In this document: piece after piece, positions 9,113 through 17,800 of the stretch
How the letters are laid out: the number at the start of each line of letters is the position of its first letter
How positions within the stretch are numbered: position 1 is the first letter of the stretch
Source: Aquiflexum sp. TKW24L
GTDB lineage: Bacteria > Bacteroidota > Bacteroidia > Cytophagales > Cyclobacteriaceae
DNA length: 64,000 bases
NCBI RefSeq assembly: GCF_023502205.1
Contig: NZ_JAMFLG010000019.1
Span: forward strand, 1 to 64,000
Direction of reading: 5' to 3'
Position numbers and translations under genes: made by a program
The notes under the pieces: generated by a model
Seen by the model: only the letters and a program-made list of their open reading frames with translations
What the model was told of the DNA's origin: nothing
Database searches by the model: none

Positions 9113-9143
9113 AACAAATGCCGGATTTTGTCCGGCATTTGTT
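9113..9143. terminator. bidirectional terminator hairpin
   Basis: A perfect 13-bp stem (AACAAATGCCGGA / TCCGGCATTTGTT) with a 5-nt loop lies between the convergent barrel gene and the GH68 gene. CTAAAAAAG on one side gives a T-run for minus-strand transcripts, and the other flank is A/G-rich. It most clearly terminates the GH68 gene. Confidence 0.8.
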
Positions 9144-9153
9144 CTAAAAAAGA

Positions 9154-10476
9154 TTAAGGTAAAGAAGGGGGAAGTCTATGACTCAAGGTCACAGCGTTTC
9201 CGTCTACTGAGAGCACTAATCTTGGGGCAAGTGTACCTCCAAAATGTCGTTTGTCCCATTCTTCTCCCAAATCGCCAAATTCTCCAACTTCCAGTCCAGG
9301 CTGTATATTGTAATAGTTGGTATTACTCAATACAGTGTTGTCCTGCAGCACGTGCCATGAGAAGGTGGCATAAGGATCCTCTATTGGGTTTCCGGCTACA
9401 AGCGCACTTCCGTTGAGAGGCTCATATGGGCCGAGAAAACTATCAGAGGCAAAACCGTAAATTCCTTCAGGGGAATTAACTCTATCCATCACCTCAGGAG
9501 AGAATTTCTCTATGTGAGTAGAAAAGTACAAATAGTATTTATTATCATGTTTGATAAAATGAGGTCTTTCCAATTCAGAATTGATGTTGGTAACCACCAA
9601 AGGTGGGAGTAATTTCCACTTGGTCAAGTCATTTCCAACCGCTTCAGCTAAACCTACAGCACCGTTATAGGTGGTGATGTCACCAGCCTCTCGAGCTGTG
9701 AAGGTCATATAAATTTTGTTGGTCGCAGGATCCTTGTATATAAAAGGATCTCTCATTGCAAATACGGTTCCTGTATCATCCATACCTGTGGCAGGTTGGT
9801 AGATTTGACCATCAGCCTCCAAGATAATTTTATGTTGGCTATAGTTATCAAAAACAACAGTTTCAGACTGATTAGCCACTTGAGCTGTCGCTAAAGCTAT
9901 CCTTTGTTCATAGGAAATTCCCGCATCATCACCTGGAGCTCCACTGTTTAGTCTACCGGAATTTAATTCACCCTTTTCACCAGTTGCGGTATAATAGAAA
10001 TACACCATGCCTTGATCATAATAAGCAGCTCCAGCCCATTGACGGGAACCTATGATTTCGTCTTCTGTAAACACCATGCCCTTATCTTCCCAGTTTACAC
10101 CATCTTTAGAAATGGCGTAACGATGTCTCACAATATCGTGTCGCTTACCGGATAGCACTGTATCAGGTGCCGTTAAAACGATCATGACACGGTATCCATT
10201 AATTCTTGCAATCGAACCATCCAAGTTAAGGATAGGCCAGTAATCCCACTGATGATATCCGGGCATTACATCCACACCTTCGTCAAAATCCACCCTAGGA
10301 ATGGTGTTTCCTTCATTTCTGGAAATCAAGCGGACATGGTCAGCAGTCCATTCTACCGTTTGGACCGTTGCCGGATCTGTTGGCTCGTCAACGAAAGGCT
10401 TATCGTCTACGTCACAGGAAGCAAGTAAGAAAAGCCCTCCTGCGGCCAAAAAAGGTAGCCATACATTTTTTTTCAT
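9154..10476 (-). CDS. glycoside hydrolase family 68 lipoprotein (levansucrase/beta-fructofuranosidase type)
   Basis: A five-bladed beta-propeller enzyme that transfers or hydrolyses the fructosyl group of sucrose or short fructans. The three GH68 catalytic residues are visible: the nucleophile Asp in QWDYWPIL (about 78), the stabilising Asp in AMRDPFIYKD (about 243) and the acid/base Glu in ELERPHF (about 303). RQWAGAA corresponds to the EWSGSA motif. I chose the ATG at 10476, giving 440 residues, because it starts a lipoprotein signal ending in LLASC (Cys21); a longer frame reaches 10530. The protein is therefore probably lipid-anchored outside the cytoplasm. No SusC/SusD pair, fructokinase or sugar transporter is adjacent. 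Levan synthesis and sucrose hydrolysis cannot be told apart from sequence. Confidence 0.88.
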   Translation of the reverse strand: MKKNVWLPFLAAGGLFLLASCDVDDKPFVDEPTDPATVQTVEWTADHVRLISRNEGNTIPRVDFDEGVDVMPGYHQWDYWPILNLDGSIARINGYRVMIVLTAPDTVLSGKRHDIVRHRYAISKDGVNWEDKGMVFTEDEIIGSRQWAGAAYYDQGMVYFYYTATGEKGELNSGRLNSGAPGDDAGISYEQRIALATAQVANQSETVVFDNYSQHKIILEADGQIYQPATGMDDTGTVFAMRDPFIYKDPATNKIYMTFTAREAGDITTYNGAVGLAEAVGNDLTKWKLLPPLVVTNINSELERPHFIKHDNKYYLYFSTHIEKFSPEVMDRVNSPEGIYGFASDSFLGPYEPLNGSALVAGNPIEDPYATFSWHVLQDNTVLSNTNYYNIQPGLEVGEFGDLGEEWDKRHFGGTLAPRLVLSVDGNAVTLSHRLPPSLP

Positions 10477-11272
10477 AATAATATTATTTAAGTTTTTAAT
10501 AAAATAATCATATTTCAAACCCTCAGCCACTAAAAATATGTTGTTTGATACAAATTAATTAATAATATTGCCAGTTCAAGTGATTGTCATACTAACTTCT
10601 GGGGTTAATAAGGTGGTTTAAAGGCATTTTAACAGGGTTTTTTGGCAACAGATAAAAGGGTGGCTGGATGCAAGGCAACATGGTTGCGACAAGGATATGT
10701 ATAAACCTTCTATTGAAACTTGCAATAAATAGATAACTATACAGTACTTTATTCTATTCGATTTGTGCCTAGACTCAAGTAAATATTCCCAGTTACTGAA
10801 AAAGAATTGGTGTGCGGAGGTCGCAAATGAAGATTTCTGACGATCTGGAGGATATTTTCCACTATTATCAATAAGATCTTTTGCTACTTTTCTATAAATC
10901 TTCTGATACCTGTGGCTATCGTGTACTTTTAGCATCATACTGTTACTACATGACCCCGATCGTTTATAAACCCACCGATAAACAGCAAAGAAATTGAAGA
11001 AGATCAAGACTTCTCCTTCATTGTTAGATCTTGGATAGATAGTAAAAAAACCGATCCTTGAAATATCGCCCTGGGGGAGAGATTTTTTGGTGAGAGGAGG
11101 TTGGAAGTCAGAAGCTCGGAGAAGTAAATCAACTAAAAAACCTATAAATTCTTACTTTAATTTTTGGCAAAAATCATTTTTTACGTTTATTTTTCACGAA
11201 TAGTTTAAGAATCACCGGCCTAAGCTTTCTCTTTGGCTAAGGGATTAAAGTTGACATTCAATTATCACTGTT
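10477..11272. other. 796-bp gap, no gene recognised
   Basis: Upstream of the GH68 gene the DNA holds a minus-strand frame of 129 codons (10618-11007). Its composition (runs of Cys, Ser and Phe) and lack of a family resemblance make it a poor gene candidate, though a decayed gene is possible because the middle (RYQKIYRKVAKDLIDNSGKY) reads like real protein. From 11095 to 11125 there is a weak GGAAGTC/AGAAGCTC repeat pattern. The last 150 bp should contain the promoter of the DUF4221 gene. Nothing else is evident. Confidence 0.5.
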
Positions 11273-12403
11273 ATGAAAAAAATTATCTTCGCTTTTTCAG
11301 TTTTACTGGTTTACTCATGTGGAAACAAAGAGACAAATTCGGGTGAAAGCTATGCAGACATCAGCATTGAGGCCGATACGGTAGTCGTAGATTCTGGGGG
11401 TGAGATTTTGATGGCAGCTACCAATGGCTTTGGTCATGCGCATTCCAGCGATTTAGGCGTGCTTTATAATTGGGATTTTAAATCTTCCCAAGTGGAATAT
11501 GTTGATTTGACTGAATTTCGTTTGTTAAAAAAACTGCCTTTTGAAAAAGACGGCCCGGATGGAGTTGGTCAAAATTCTTATCTGATGAGAATGTTTGGAG
11601 ATACCCAATTTGCTTTTATAAGTTGGGACAATGTCATCATCATAACAGATTTGGAAGGTAAGGTTGTGGAAAGGATGAAACTGGACGAACCATGGATGAC
11701 AGAAGGCTTGGAGGAAAAAGGATCCATCAACTTCATGGGATTTTCGAATGACAGAAAAAAGATTTATTGCAGCTTCATGAATTTCAAAAAGCTTGAAACA
11801 GATGTCCTCGAACTGAACCTTGAAAGCAAGACCCAGAAAGTTTATGATTTGCCGGAATTTGAAAAACTTGACAAATTTAGGATTGCTTGGACCAATGATG
11901 AAGGCAATAGCATGTCCATGTCTCATCCCAATATAAGTTTGCAACATTGGCAGGGCAAACTGCTTTTTTACACCAACGCATTAAATTCTGTTTATATCCT
12001 TGATCCAAAAACTGATTCTCTTCAGCTAAAGAGCTACAACAATCTCATTACTGCAAATGAAAAAACCGGAACGTATAAAAACGAGGTGACTTCCATGGAA
12101 GAAATGAGAGATGTGTCAAGGAGTATCCAAGAGGAAGTGAATTTCACTAGGCTAGTTTGGGACGACGAAAATAAGTTATTCTACCGGTTTACTTATATTG
12201 GTTTGCCAAAAATTGCTGACGAGGAAATAAAGACGAAGAGTTTTGTTAGTATTTTGAGTCCTGATTTGAAGCTCTTGGGTGAAAAAGAAATTACGGATTT
12301 GGGATTTAAGTTTCCCAATCCTCAATTTGTGAAGGATGGGAAAATTTACCTTTTCCTCAACTTGGATGATGAATTGGCTTATGTCAGGCTTTCTGTCAAA
12401 TGA
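11273..12403 (+). CDS. DUF4221-like lipoprotein
   Basis: A 376-residue protein with a lipoprotein signal (lipobox VYSCG, Cys16), so it is anchored at a membrane outside the cytoplasm. The body looks like a beta-propeller: repeated strands with aromatic-Asp turns such as YNWDFKSSQ, FISWDNVII and LLFYTNALNSVYILDPKTD. I recognise it as resembling DUF4221, an abundant Bacteroidota family of unknown function often present in many copies. It is convergent with the dipeptide epimerase gene, with only 12 bp between stop codons. No catalytic residues can be assigned. Confidence 0.7.
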   Translation: MKKIIFAFSVLLVYSCGNKETNSGESYADISIEADTVVVDSGGEILMAATNGFGHAHSSDLGVLYNWDFKSSQVEYVDLTEFRLLKKLPFEKDGPDGVGQNSYLMRMFGDTQFAFISWDNVIIITDLEGKVVERMKLDEPWMTEGLEEKGSINFMGFSNDRKKIYCSFMNFKKLETDVLELNLESKTQKVYDLPEFEKLDKFRIAWTNDEGNSMSMSHPNISLQHWQGKLLFYTNALNSVYILDPKTDSLQLKSYNNLITANEKTGTYKNEVTSMEEMRDVSRSIQEEVNFTRLVWDDENKLFYRFTYIGLPKIADEEIKTKSFVSILSPDLKLLGEKEITDLGFKFPNPQFVKDGKIYLFLNLDDELAYVRLSVK

Positions 12404-12415
12404 TTCATTTTTCCT

Positions 12416-13426
12416 TTATACCAATTCCGCTCCGATTCCATTTCCTGCGGGAAAAGTCACGCTATTGGGAGTAATGACCACGCCTTTGGCAATGTCCTCT
12501 GTGAGCAACATTGCCCCGTCCATGTCCACATAATCCAACAGCGGGGCAATATGGGCGATGGCAGTGATGCCAATCGATGATTCGGTCATACAGCCGACCA
12601 TCGTTTTCATCCCCAATGACTTTGCCTCACGGATCATCCTCAATGCCGGCGTGATTCCTCCTGCCTTTACCAACTTCACATTGATCCCGTGAAAAAGTCC
12701 ATGGCATTTTTTGACGTCTGATTCGACGATGCAGCTTTCGTCCGCCATCACAGGCAGTTTGGAATATTTGAAAACTTCCTTCATTCCCTCAAGGTCGTCT
12801 TTTGCCAAAGGCTGCTCCATAAATTCTACTCCGAGTTGGGCAAGTTCTTCTGAATAATCAATCGCCTGCTGTACTGTCCATGCACAGTTGGCGTCAATCC
12901 TGAATTTTGAAGTAGTATGCTTCCTCAGTTCACGGATGATTTCAAGGTCATTACCTGTACCCAGTTTGATCTTATACAGTGGCCAATCGACTTCCTTCAT
13001 CTTGGCTACCATTTTTTCTTGGGAATCAATGCCGATCGTGAAATTGGTCAAGGGAATATCATGAGGGTCCAAGCCCAAATAGTCGTAAAGTTTCTTTCCT
13101 TTTTTCTTGGTAAAAATATCCCATGCGGCCAAATCCAATGCACATTGGGCGAAAGGATTGTCTTTGAAAACAACTTTGCCCATGTCCCAAAGTTCTTCTG
13201 GAGAAGACCAATTCCCATTTTCTAAAATGCTCCTGCTTTCTTCGAGTTTGCTGCAGATATTTTCCGCCGTCATCCCATAAAATGGATTGGTCGTCGTCTC
13301 ACCCAAACCATAAAAATCCCCGTCTTCCAATCTGACAATGATCGTATCCTGCACATCACGGCTTTGGTGGGCGATGGTAAAAGTATGTTTGAGAACTAGG
13401 TCGCGGACAAAGAAAAAGAGCTTCAT
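12416..13426 (-). CDS. dipeptide epimerase (L-Ala-D/L-Glu epimerase type, enolase superfamily)
   Basis: A 336-residue muconate-lactonizing-enzyme-type member of the enolase superfamily. Landmarks in order: the KIKLG Lys-X-Lys catalytic motif near 153-157, metal ligands in RIDANCAW near 176, EQPL near 199 and ADESC near 225, and the second catalytic Lys in NVKLVKAGG near 250. The C-terminal DMDGAMLL motif is typical of dipeptide epimerases, which recycle murein L-Ala-D-Glu or act on other dipeptides. The M14 peptidase gene diverges from it with 90 bp between starts, consistent with a shared role in peptide breakdown. Dipeptide specificity within this subgroup varies and cannot be fixed here. 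Confidence 0.9.
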   Translation of the reverse strand: MKLFFFVRDLVLKHTFTIAHQSRDVQDTIIVRLEDGDFYGLGETTTNPFYGMTAENICSKLEESRSILENGNWSSPEELWDMGKVVFKDNPFAQCALDLAAWDIFTKKKGKKLYDYLGLDPHDIPLTNFTIGIDSQEKMVAKMKEVDWPLYKIKLGTGNDLEIIRELRKHTTSKFRIDANCAWTVQQAIDYSEELAQLGVEFMEQPLAKDDLEGMKEVFKYSKLPVMADESCIVESDVKKCHGLFHGINVKLVKAGGITPALRMIREAKSLGMKTMVGCMTESSIGITAIAHIAPLLDYVDMDGAMLLTEDIAKGVVITPNSVTFPAGNGIGAELV

Positions 13427-13516
13427 TTCGGTTTATTTTGGAATATGGGCAAAAGTAAATTTATTTTTTTGGCTAAGTTCATAACTTAGACGAATAATTT
13501 CAATCCCCAGCCGACC

Positions 13517-15004
13517 ATGCATATCCTTCAAAAATCCATTTCACTGTTTGCTTTTTCCTTGATTTTGTATTTCAGTATTTCTTGCCAGCCAAAAGAATCA
13601 GAAACAGTATCGACGCCTGTTGATATAACCGAATTGGATCTTGCCTATGAGAAATACCAGGAAAAAAGCATCACCGAACGCCGGTTTAAGCATGCGGATG
13701 TGATCCATTTGGTCAAAGACCGAAAGGGTAGATTCGCAGTGGAAGAAATCGGAAAATCTGTAGAAGGAAAGGAAATCTACCAGATGACCATTGGCAGAGG
13801 CGAAACCAAAGTCATGCTTTGGTCGCAGATGCACGGTAATGAAAGCACGGCGACGATGGCCTTATTTGACATCTTCAATTTTTTTGAAGGAGAAAATGAT
13901 GGCATGGATGAGTTGAGAAACAAGTTATTGGAAAAGCTGACCATCCGTTTTATTCCCATCGTCAATCCCGACGGCATGGATAATTGGATGAGGAGAAATG
14001 CGTTGGATATTGACCTCAATAGAGATGCCGCAAAACTAGCCTCACCCGAAGCAGTCATCTTGAAAAATGCGAGAGACACATTTTCACCGGCATTTGGGTT
14101 TAACCTGCACGACCAGCAGACTTACTACACATCGGGCGAAGTTGCCACGCCTGCGACCATATCGGTTTTGGCACCGGCCTACAATTTTGAGACAGAGATC
14201 AATGATGTTCGGATGAAAGCCATGCAGGTGATCGTCGGGATGAACAGGATGATGGAAGCGGTCGCTCCTGCACATGTGGGCAAATACGACGATGCTTTTG
14301 AACCAAGGGCTTTTGGAGATAATTTCCAAAAATGGGGTACGAGTACCATCCTGATCGAATCCGGCGGCTACCCCAATGATCCCGAAAAGCAATATATCCG
14401 CAAATTGAATTTTATGATCATGCTGCATGCCATGGAAGAAATCGCCGATCAGTCGTTTGTGAATTATTCTTTGGACGAATATGATGCCATTCCCGAAAAT
14501 GCCACAAGGCTTATGGATGTCATGGTCAGAAACCTTCAGATGAAAAAAGATTCATTGTCTTATCCAGTAGACCTGGGCATTCGCAGAAGGGAAATAGATG
14601 CAAATGGCGCTTTTTATGTGAGTGGAGGAATTGACGACTTGGGAGATTTGTCGATTTTCTATGGCTACGAGGAGTTGAATGCGAGTGGGATGGAAATCAC
14701 AGAAGGGGAAATCTACGAAACTGCATTTGGTAAAGTCTCCGATATCAGTCCTGAAAAAGCTTTGGAGTTATTGAAAGCCGGTTATCTTGCCGTCAAGGTA
14801 AAAGAAGCCGAAGCCCGAGAGTTACATGGATTGCCGATTTTGGTTTTCAAAAACGCCACTTCAATACCGTTTGGAATCCGTACAGGCGGAAGTCCCAATT
14901 TCTTCCTTTCCAAAGACGGTATTTTGAAATACGCCATAGTGAATGGATACCTGATTGATCTTGAAAAACCAATGGACAAAACCTACCGAATGAGCGTCAA
15001 TTGA
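13517..15004 (+). CDS. M14 family zinc carboxypeptidase, lipoprotein
   Basis: A zinc carboxypeptidase-like protein of 495 residues. It begins with a lipoprotein signal (lipobox FSISC, Cys near 23), so it should sit outside the cytoplasm. The M14 metal site is visible as HGNEST near 110 and FNLHDQQ near 197; the catalytic Glu is probably in ILIESGGYP near 278. NPDGMDNWMRRN near 154 matches the substrate-binding NPDG...R region. About 180 C-terminal residues after the catalytic domain form a separate beta-rich region without a recognised motif. It diverges from the dipeptide epimerase gene. Whether it cleaves host peptides or murein peptides is not clear. Confidence 0.9.
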   Translation: MHILQKSISLFAFSLILYFSISCQPKESETVSTPVDITELDLAYEKYQEKSITERRFKHADVIHLVKDRKGRFAVEEIGKSVEGKEIYQMTIGRGETKVMLWSQMHGNESTATMALFDIFNFFEGENDGMDELRNKLLEKLTIRFIPIVNPDGMDNWMRRNALDIDLNRDAAKLASPEAVILKNARDTFSPAFGFNLHDQQTYYTSGEVATPATISVLAPAYNFETEINDVRMKAMQVIVGMNRMMEAVAPAHVGKYDDAFEPRAFGDNFQKWGTSTILIESGGYPNDPEKQYIRKLNFMIMLHAMEEIADQSFVNYSLDEYDAIPENATRLMDVMVRNLQMKKDSLSYPVDLGIRRREIDANGAFYVSGGIDDLGDLSIFYGYEELNASGMEITEGEIYETAFGKVSDISPEKALELLKAGYLAVKVKEAEARELHGLPILVFKNATSIPFGIRTGGSPNFFLSKDGILKYAIVNGYLIDLEKPMDKTYRMSVN

Positions 15005-15131
15005 TTTTGATTGGATTTATGGCTAATGGAATTATCTTCAAAAATCAATTGATCTTCTTGCTGATAATCCTCCGTTTTTATTTATAAATTTAAGTATTAC
15101 TTTCTTTAAACTCCTTTCAATTTTGAAACCC

Positions 15132-15863
15132 ATGAGAAAACACCTGACTTCAATCATATTCGCCATAGCCATCATCGTTGCCGCGGCGATTCTTGGCAAT
15201 GCTGTGATCAACAGAAACAAAAAATCTGGAACTGTTGATGTGACAGGTTTGGGAGAAAAGAACTTTACCTCCGACCTCGTAGTATGGGAAGGAAATTTCA
15301 GCAGGGACAATTTTGATATCAAAATAGCTTATTCTGATTTAGAGAAAGACAGAAAAGCTGTCACCGATTATTTGGTTTCAAAAGGAATTCCCAAGGAAAA
15401 AATCATTTTTCAAGCAGTGAACACCAACCCACTTTACCAACAAAACTACAGCAGCAGCGGGAATTTTACCGGGCAGACTTTCTTGGGATACCAACTCAAT
15501 CAAAGTCTTTCGATAGAATCGACTGAAGTGGAAAAAGTAGAAAAAATATCCAGGGAAATCACCGAACTCTTGCTTCAGGGAGTGAAATTCTATTCCCAAC
15601 CTCCACGCTATTATTATACCCAACTCGAAAGCCTCAAGATCGAAATGATCTCCAAAGCCACGGAGGATGCACGGGTCAGGGCAGAGAGAATCGCCGAAAA
15701 TTCAGGTTCCAAGCTTGGCAGGCTGATCTCCGCCAACATGGGGATTTTCCAGATCACCGGTCAAAATTCCGCTGAGGACTATTCTTGGGGCGGTACGTTC
15801 AATACTTCTTCCAAAGAAAAAACCGCTTCGATTACGATGCGGTTGAGTTATGGGGTGAGGTGA
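15132..15863 (+). CDS. SIMPL domain-containing protein (DUF541)
   Basis: A 243-residue protein with one N-terminal membrane anchor or signal (about residues 5-25), followed by a SIMPL domain. Typical features are VDVTGLGEKNF near the start of the domain, the regularly spaced YSDLEKDRKAVTDYLVSKGI helix, and the C-terminal segment DARVRAERIAENSGSKLGRL that precedes the last strands. SIMPL proteins are periplasmic or membrane-bound and of unclear role, with links to oxidative stress and signalling. I prefer the ATG at 15132 over an in-frame TTG nine bases earlier. The gene appears monocistronic. Confidence 0.88.
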   Translation: MRKHLTSIIFAIAIIVAAAILGNAVINRNKKSGTVDVTGLGEKNFTSDLVVWEGNFSRDNFDIKIAYSDLEKDRKAVTDYLVSKGIPKEKIIFQAVNTNPLYQQNYSSSGNFTGQTFLGYQLNQSLSIESTEVEKVEKISREITELLLQGVKFYSQPPRYYYTQLESLKIEMISKATEDARVRAERIAENSGSKLGRLISANMGIFQITGQNSAEDYSWGGTFNTSSKEKTASITMRLSYGVR

Positions 15864-15899
15864 GAAATTTTGAATTAAAAATTCATAATTCAATGTCGT

Positions 15900-16004
15900 T
15901 TACTTTTTGAGGATTCTATAAACTTTTCCAAAGTTCGTAATGGCTGTTTTAAGATCCTCTTGGACTTGTCCCAACTTTGGAAAAGCTTTTCGCAACTCAA
16001 CAGC
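15900..16004 (-). pseudogene. possible gene remnant or tiny ORF with a 13-bp inverted repeat
   Basis: A minus-strand frame of 34 codons, closed by stops on both sides, encodes a plausible amphipathic peptide ending in VYRILKK. It has no ATG; a TTG or GTT codon would have to start it. The same stretch contains an exact 13-nt inverted repeat, CTTTTCCAAAGTT at 15923-15935 and AACTTTGGAAAAG at 15973-15985. It may be the decayed end of a lost gene, or only a structured intergenic sequence. Confidence 0.25.
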
Positions 16005-16037
16005 TTATCTAAACTACATTGATTCAAGATCAAAAAA

Positions 16038-16064
16038 AAAGCGGGACCTATTCGGTCTCGCTTT
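16038..16064 (-). terminator. terminator of the RNase G gene, overlapping its stop codon
   Basis: An 11-bp stem (AAAGCGGGACC / GGTCTCGCTTT, one G-T pair) with a 5-nt loop spans the stop codon at 16048-16050. On the minus strand it is followed by a run of T. The last codons of the gene form one arm of the hairpin. Confidence 0.75.
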
Positions 16065-17619
16065 TTACAGTTAGTTCTATTTCTTCTCCTGAGTCGTCCA
16101 GGAATTTGTACTCCGTCACCGGGAGTGAAGAGTCTTTAGTCAGCTTTACCCACTTAAAGTATTTGAAAAACCACCTTACTCTCTGAGAGATGACTCCATG
16201 CGTGAAATACGCATAGAGGTAAGGGTGTAATCCGATCTGGATGTTGGAAACATTCTGGATAGTAGCAATATGCTCGAGGTCTTTTTCCAATTGATCGGCC
16301 ACCAAGATGGAGGCCTGGATCTTGCCTGTACCGTTACAAGACGGACAGGTTTCTTTGGTGACAATGTTGACTTCGGGTCTCACGCGCTGCCTTGTAATCT
16401 GCATCAGACCAAATTTGGTCAATGGCAAGACGGTGTTTTTTGACCTGTCATCTTTCATCTCCTCCCTCATGGCATCGTAAATGGCCTTTTTGTTGTCGGC
16501 CTTTTTCATGTCGATGAAGTCGATGACGATGATGCCTCCCATATCACGGAGTCGAAGCTGTCGTGCAATTTCTTTTGCTGCAACCAGGTTGGTTTTCAAT
16601 GCCGTTGTTTCCTGATCACTTTCTTGGTTGGATTTATTTCCACTGTTGACGTCGATGACGTGGAGGGCTTCGGTATGCTCGATAATGACATAACCGCCCT
16701 GTGGAAGACTTATCGTCTGACCAAACAAGCTTTTGATTTGCTTTTCTATTCCAAAACTTTCAAAGAGCTTTGCTTTACCGTTGTAAAGCTTCACAATTTT
16801 TTCCTTTTCAGGGGCAATAGATCTGATGTAAGACCTGATTTGATCATAGGTCAATTCATCCTCTACGGTGATTGCATCGAATGATTCGTTGAGCAGGTCT
16901 CTAATGATAGAGGAAGCCATGCTCATTTCTCCAATTACTTTGTCGCGTCCTTTGGCTTTAGCCAGTTTTTTCATGCCTTCTTCCCATGTCATCAGGAGAT
17001 TTCTGAGGTCTTTGTCAAGTTCTAAAACTGACTGACTTTCAGCAACTGTTCTGATGATGACACCAAAATTGGCTGGCTTGATAGAGGTTATTAAGCGTAC
17101 CAGCCTTTTTCTTTCTTCGGCACTGCGTATCTTTTTGGATACGTTGACTGTATCAGAAAATGGGACTAATACCAAATAGCGACCTGCGATGGAGAGCTCA
17201 CACGATAGTCTCGGTCCTTTGGTGGAGATGGGCTCTTTGACCACCTGCACCAAAACCTGATTTCCTTTAGTCAATACATTGGAAATTTTCCCAAGTTTTT
17301 CTATATCAGGTTCTTTCTCAAAGCCTTTCAGGTTGAGGCTAGAATAGTTATTGTTGCGTACGACTTTTGTAAACTTGTTAAGACTGGAAATCTGGGGACC
17401 CAAATCCTGATAATGCAGGAAAGCATCCTTTTCATATCCGACGTCTATAAAGGCTGCATTGAGCCCATTGACAATTTTACGCACTGTACCCAAATAAATA
17501 TCGCCGACCTTAAATTGGTTTTCACCACCTTCTGAGTGGATTTCTACCAGGTTTTTGTCCTTGAGAAGGGCAATACGACTACCGTTTTGAGCAGAATCGA
17601 TTAATAATTCTGTGCTCAA
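16048..17619 (-). CDS. rng: ribonuclease G/E family endoribonuclease
   Basis: A 523-residue Rne/Rng protein that cleaves single-stranded, AU-rich RNA during rRNA maturation and mRNA decay. Domain order: an N-terminal S1 RNA-binding region (about 35-120, containing VGDIYLGTVRKIV and AFIDVGYEKDAFL), an RNase-H-like/5'-sensor region, then the catalytic DNase-I-like domain. Catalytic Asp residues are visible in HVIDVNSGNK and VIDFIDMKKADN, and the zinc-link in CPSCNGTGK. Length fits RNase G rather than RNase E, since the long degradosome-scaffold tail is missing. The start is a TTG at 17619; no upstream ATG gives a better N-terminus. It is the last gene of the HU, TPR, bS22-like, RNase G series on the minus strand. 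Confidence 0.95.
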   Translation of the reverse strand: MSTELLIDSAQNGSRIALLKDKNLVEIHSEGGENQFKVGDIYLGTVRKIVNGLNAAFIDVGYEKDAFLHYQDLGPQISSLNKFTKVVRNNNYSSLNLKGFEKEPDIEKLGKISNVLTKGNQVLVQVVKEPISTKGPRLSCELSIAGRYLVLVPFSDTVNVSKKIRSAEERKRLVRLITSIKPANFGVIIRTVAESQSVLELDKDLRNLLMTWEEGMKKLAKAKGRDKVIGEMSMASSIIRDLLNESFDAITVEDELTYDQIRSYIRSIAPEKEKIVKLYNGKAKLFESFGIEKQIKSLFGQTISLPQGGYVIIEHTEALHVIDVNSGNKSNQESDQETTALKTNLVAAKEIARQLRLRDMGGIIVIDFIDMKKADNKKAIYDAMREEMKDDRSKNTVLPLTKFGLMQITRQRVRPEVNIVTKETCPSCNGTGKIQASILVADQLEKDLEHIATIQNVSNIQIGLHPYLYAYFTHGVISQRVRWFFKYFKWVKLTKDSSLPVTEYKFLDDSGEEIELTVKSETE

Positions 17620-17681
17620 TCGTGTCTGTTTTTAAAATGTAAATGAACGTTTAGTGTAAAAACTTAAAAAGAAGAAGTGTA

Positions 17682-17771
17682 TTACTTCTTCTTATGTCTG
17701 TTTTTTCTAAGTCTTTTTTTACGCTTGTGCGTAGCGATTTTATGTCTCTTTCTTTTTTTACCGCAAGGCAT
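17682..17771 (-). CDS. bS22-like small ribosomal protein (AURKAIP1/COX24 domain)
   Basis: A 29-residue, extremely basic protein: it starts MPCGKKRKRHKIATHKRKK and continues with a second Lys/Arg/His-rich half. About two thirds of its residues are Lys, Arg or His. It matches the AURKAIP1/COX24-domain proteins widespread in Bacteroidota, related to mycobacterial bS22 and mitochondrial mS38, which lie on the small ribosomal subunit near the decoding centre. It lies between the TPR protein gene (30 bp upstream) and the RNase G gene (62 bp downstream), likely in one transcript. The ATG at 17771 and TAA at 17682 are unambiguous. It is easily missed by gene callers because of its size. Confidence 0.85.
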   Translation of the reverse strand: MPCGKKRKRHKIATHKRKKRLRKNRHKKK

Positions 17772-17800
17772 AGTTTTAAGGATTTATAGTGAACAATTAT

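Noticed and set aside
10477-10530. Longer start of the GH68 protein (18 extra residues)
   Set aside because: The inner ATG starts a proper lipoprotein signal; the extension would bury it.
10618-11007. Minus-strand ORF of 129 codons in the gap upstream of the GH68 gene
   Set aside because: Odd composition with many Cys, Ser and Phe, no family resemblance, and no partner. Kept only as part of the described gap.
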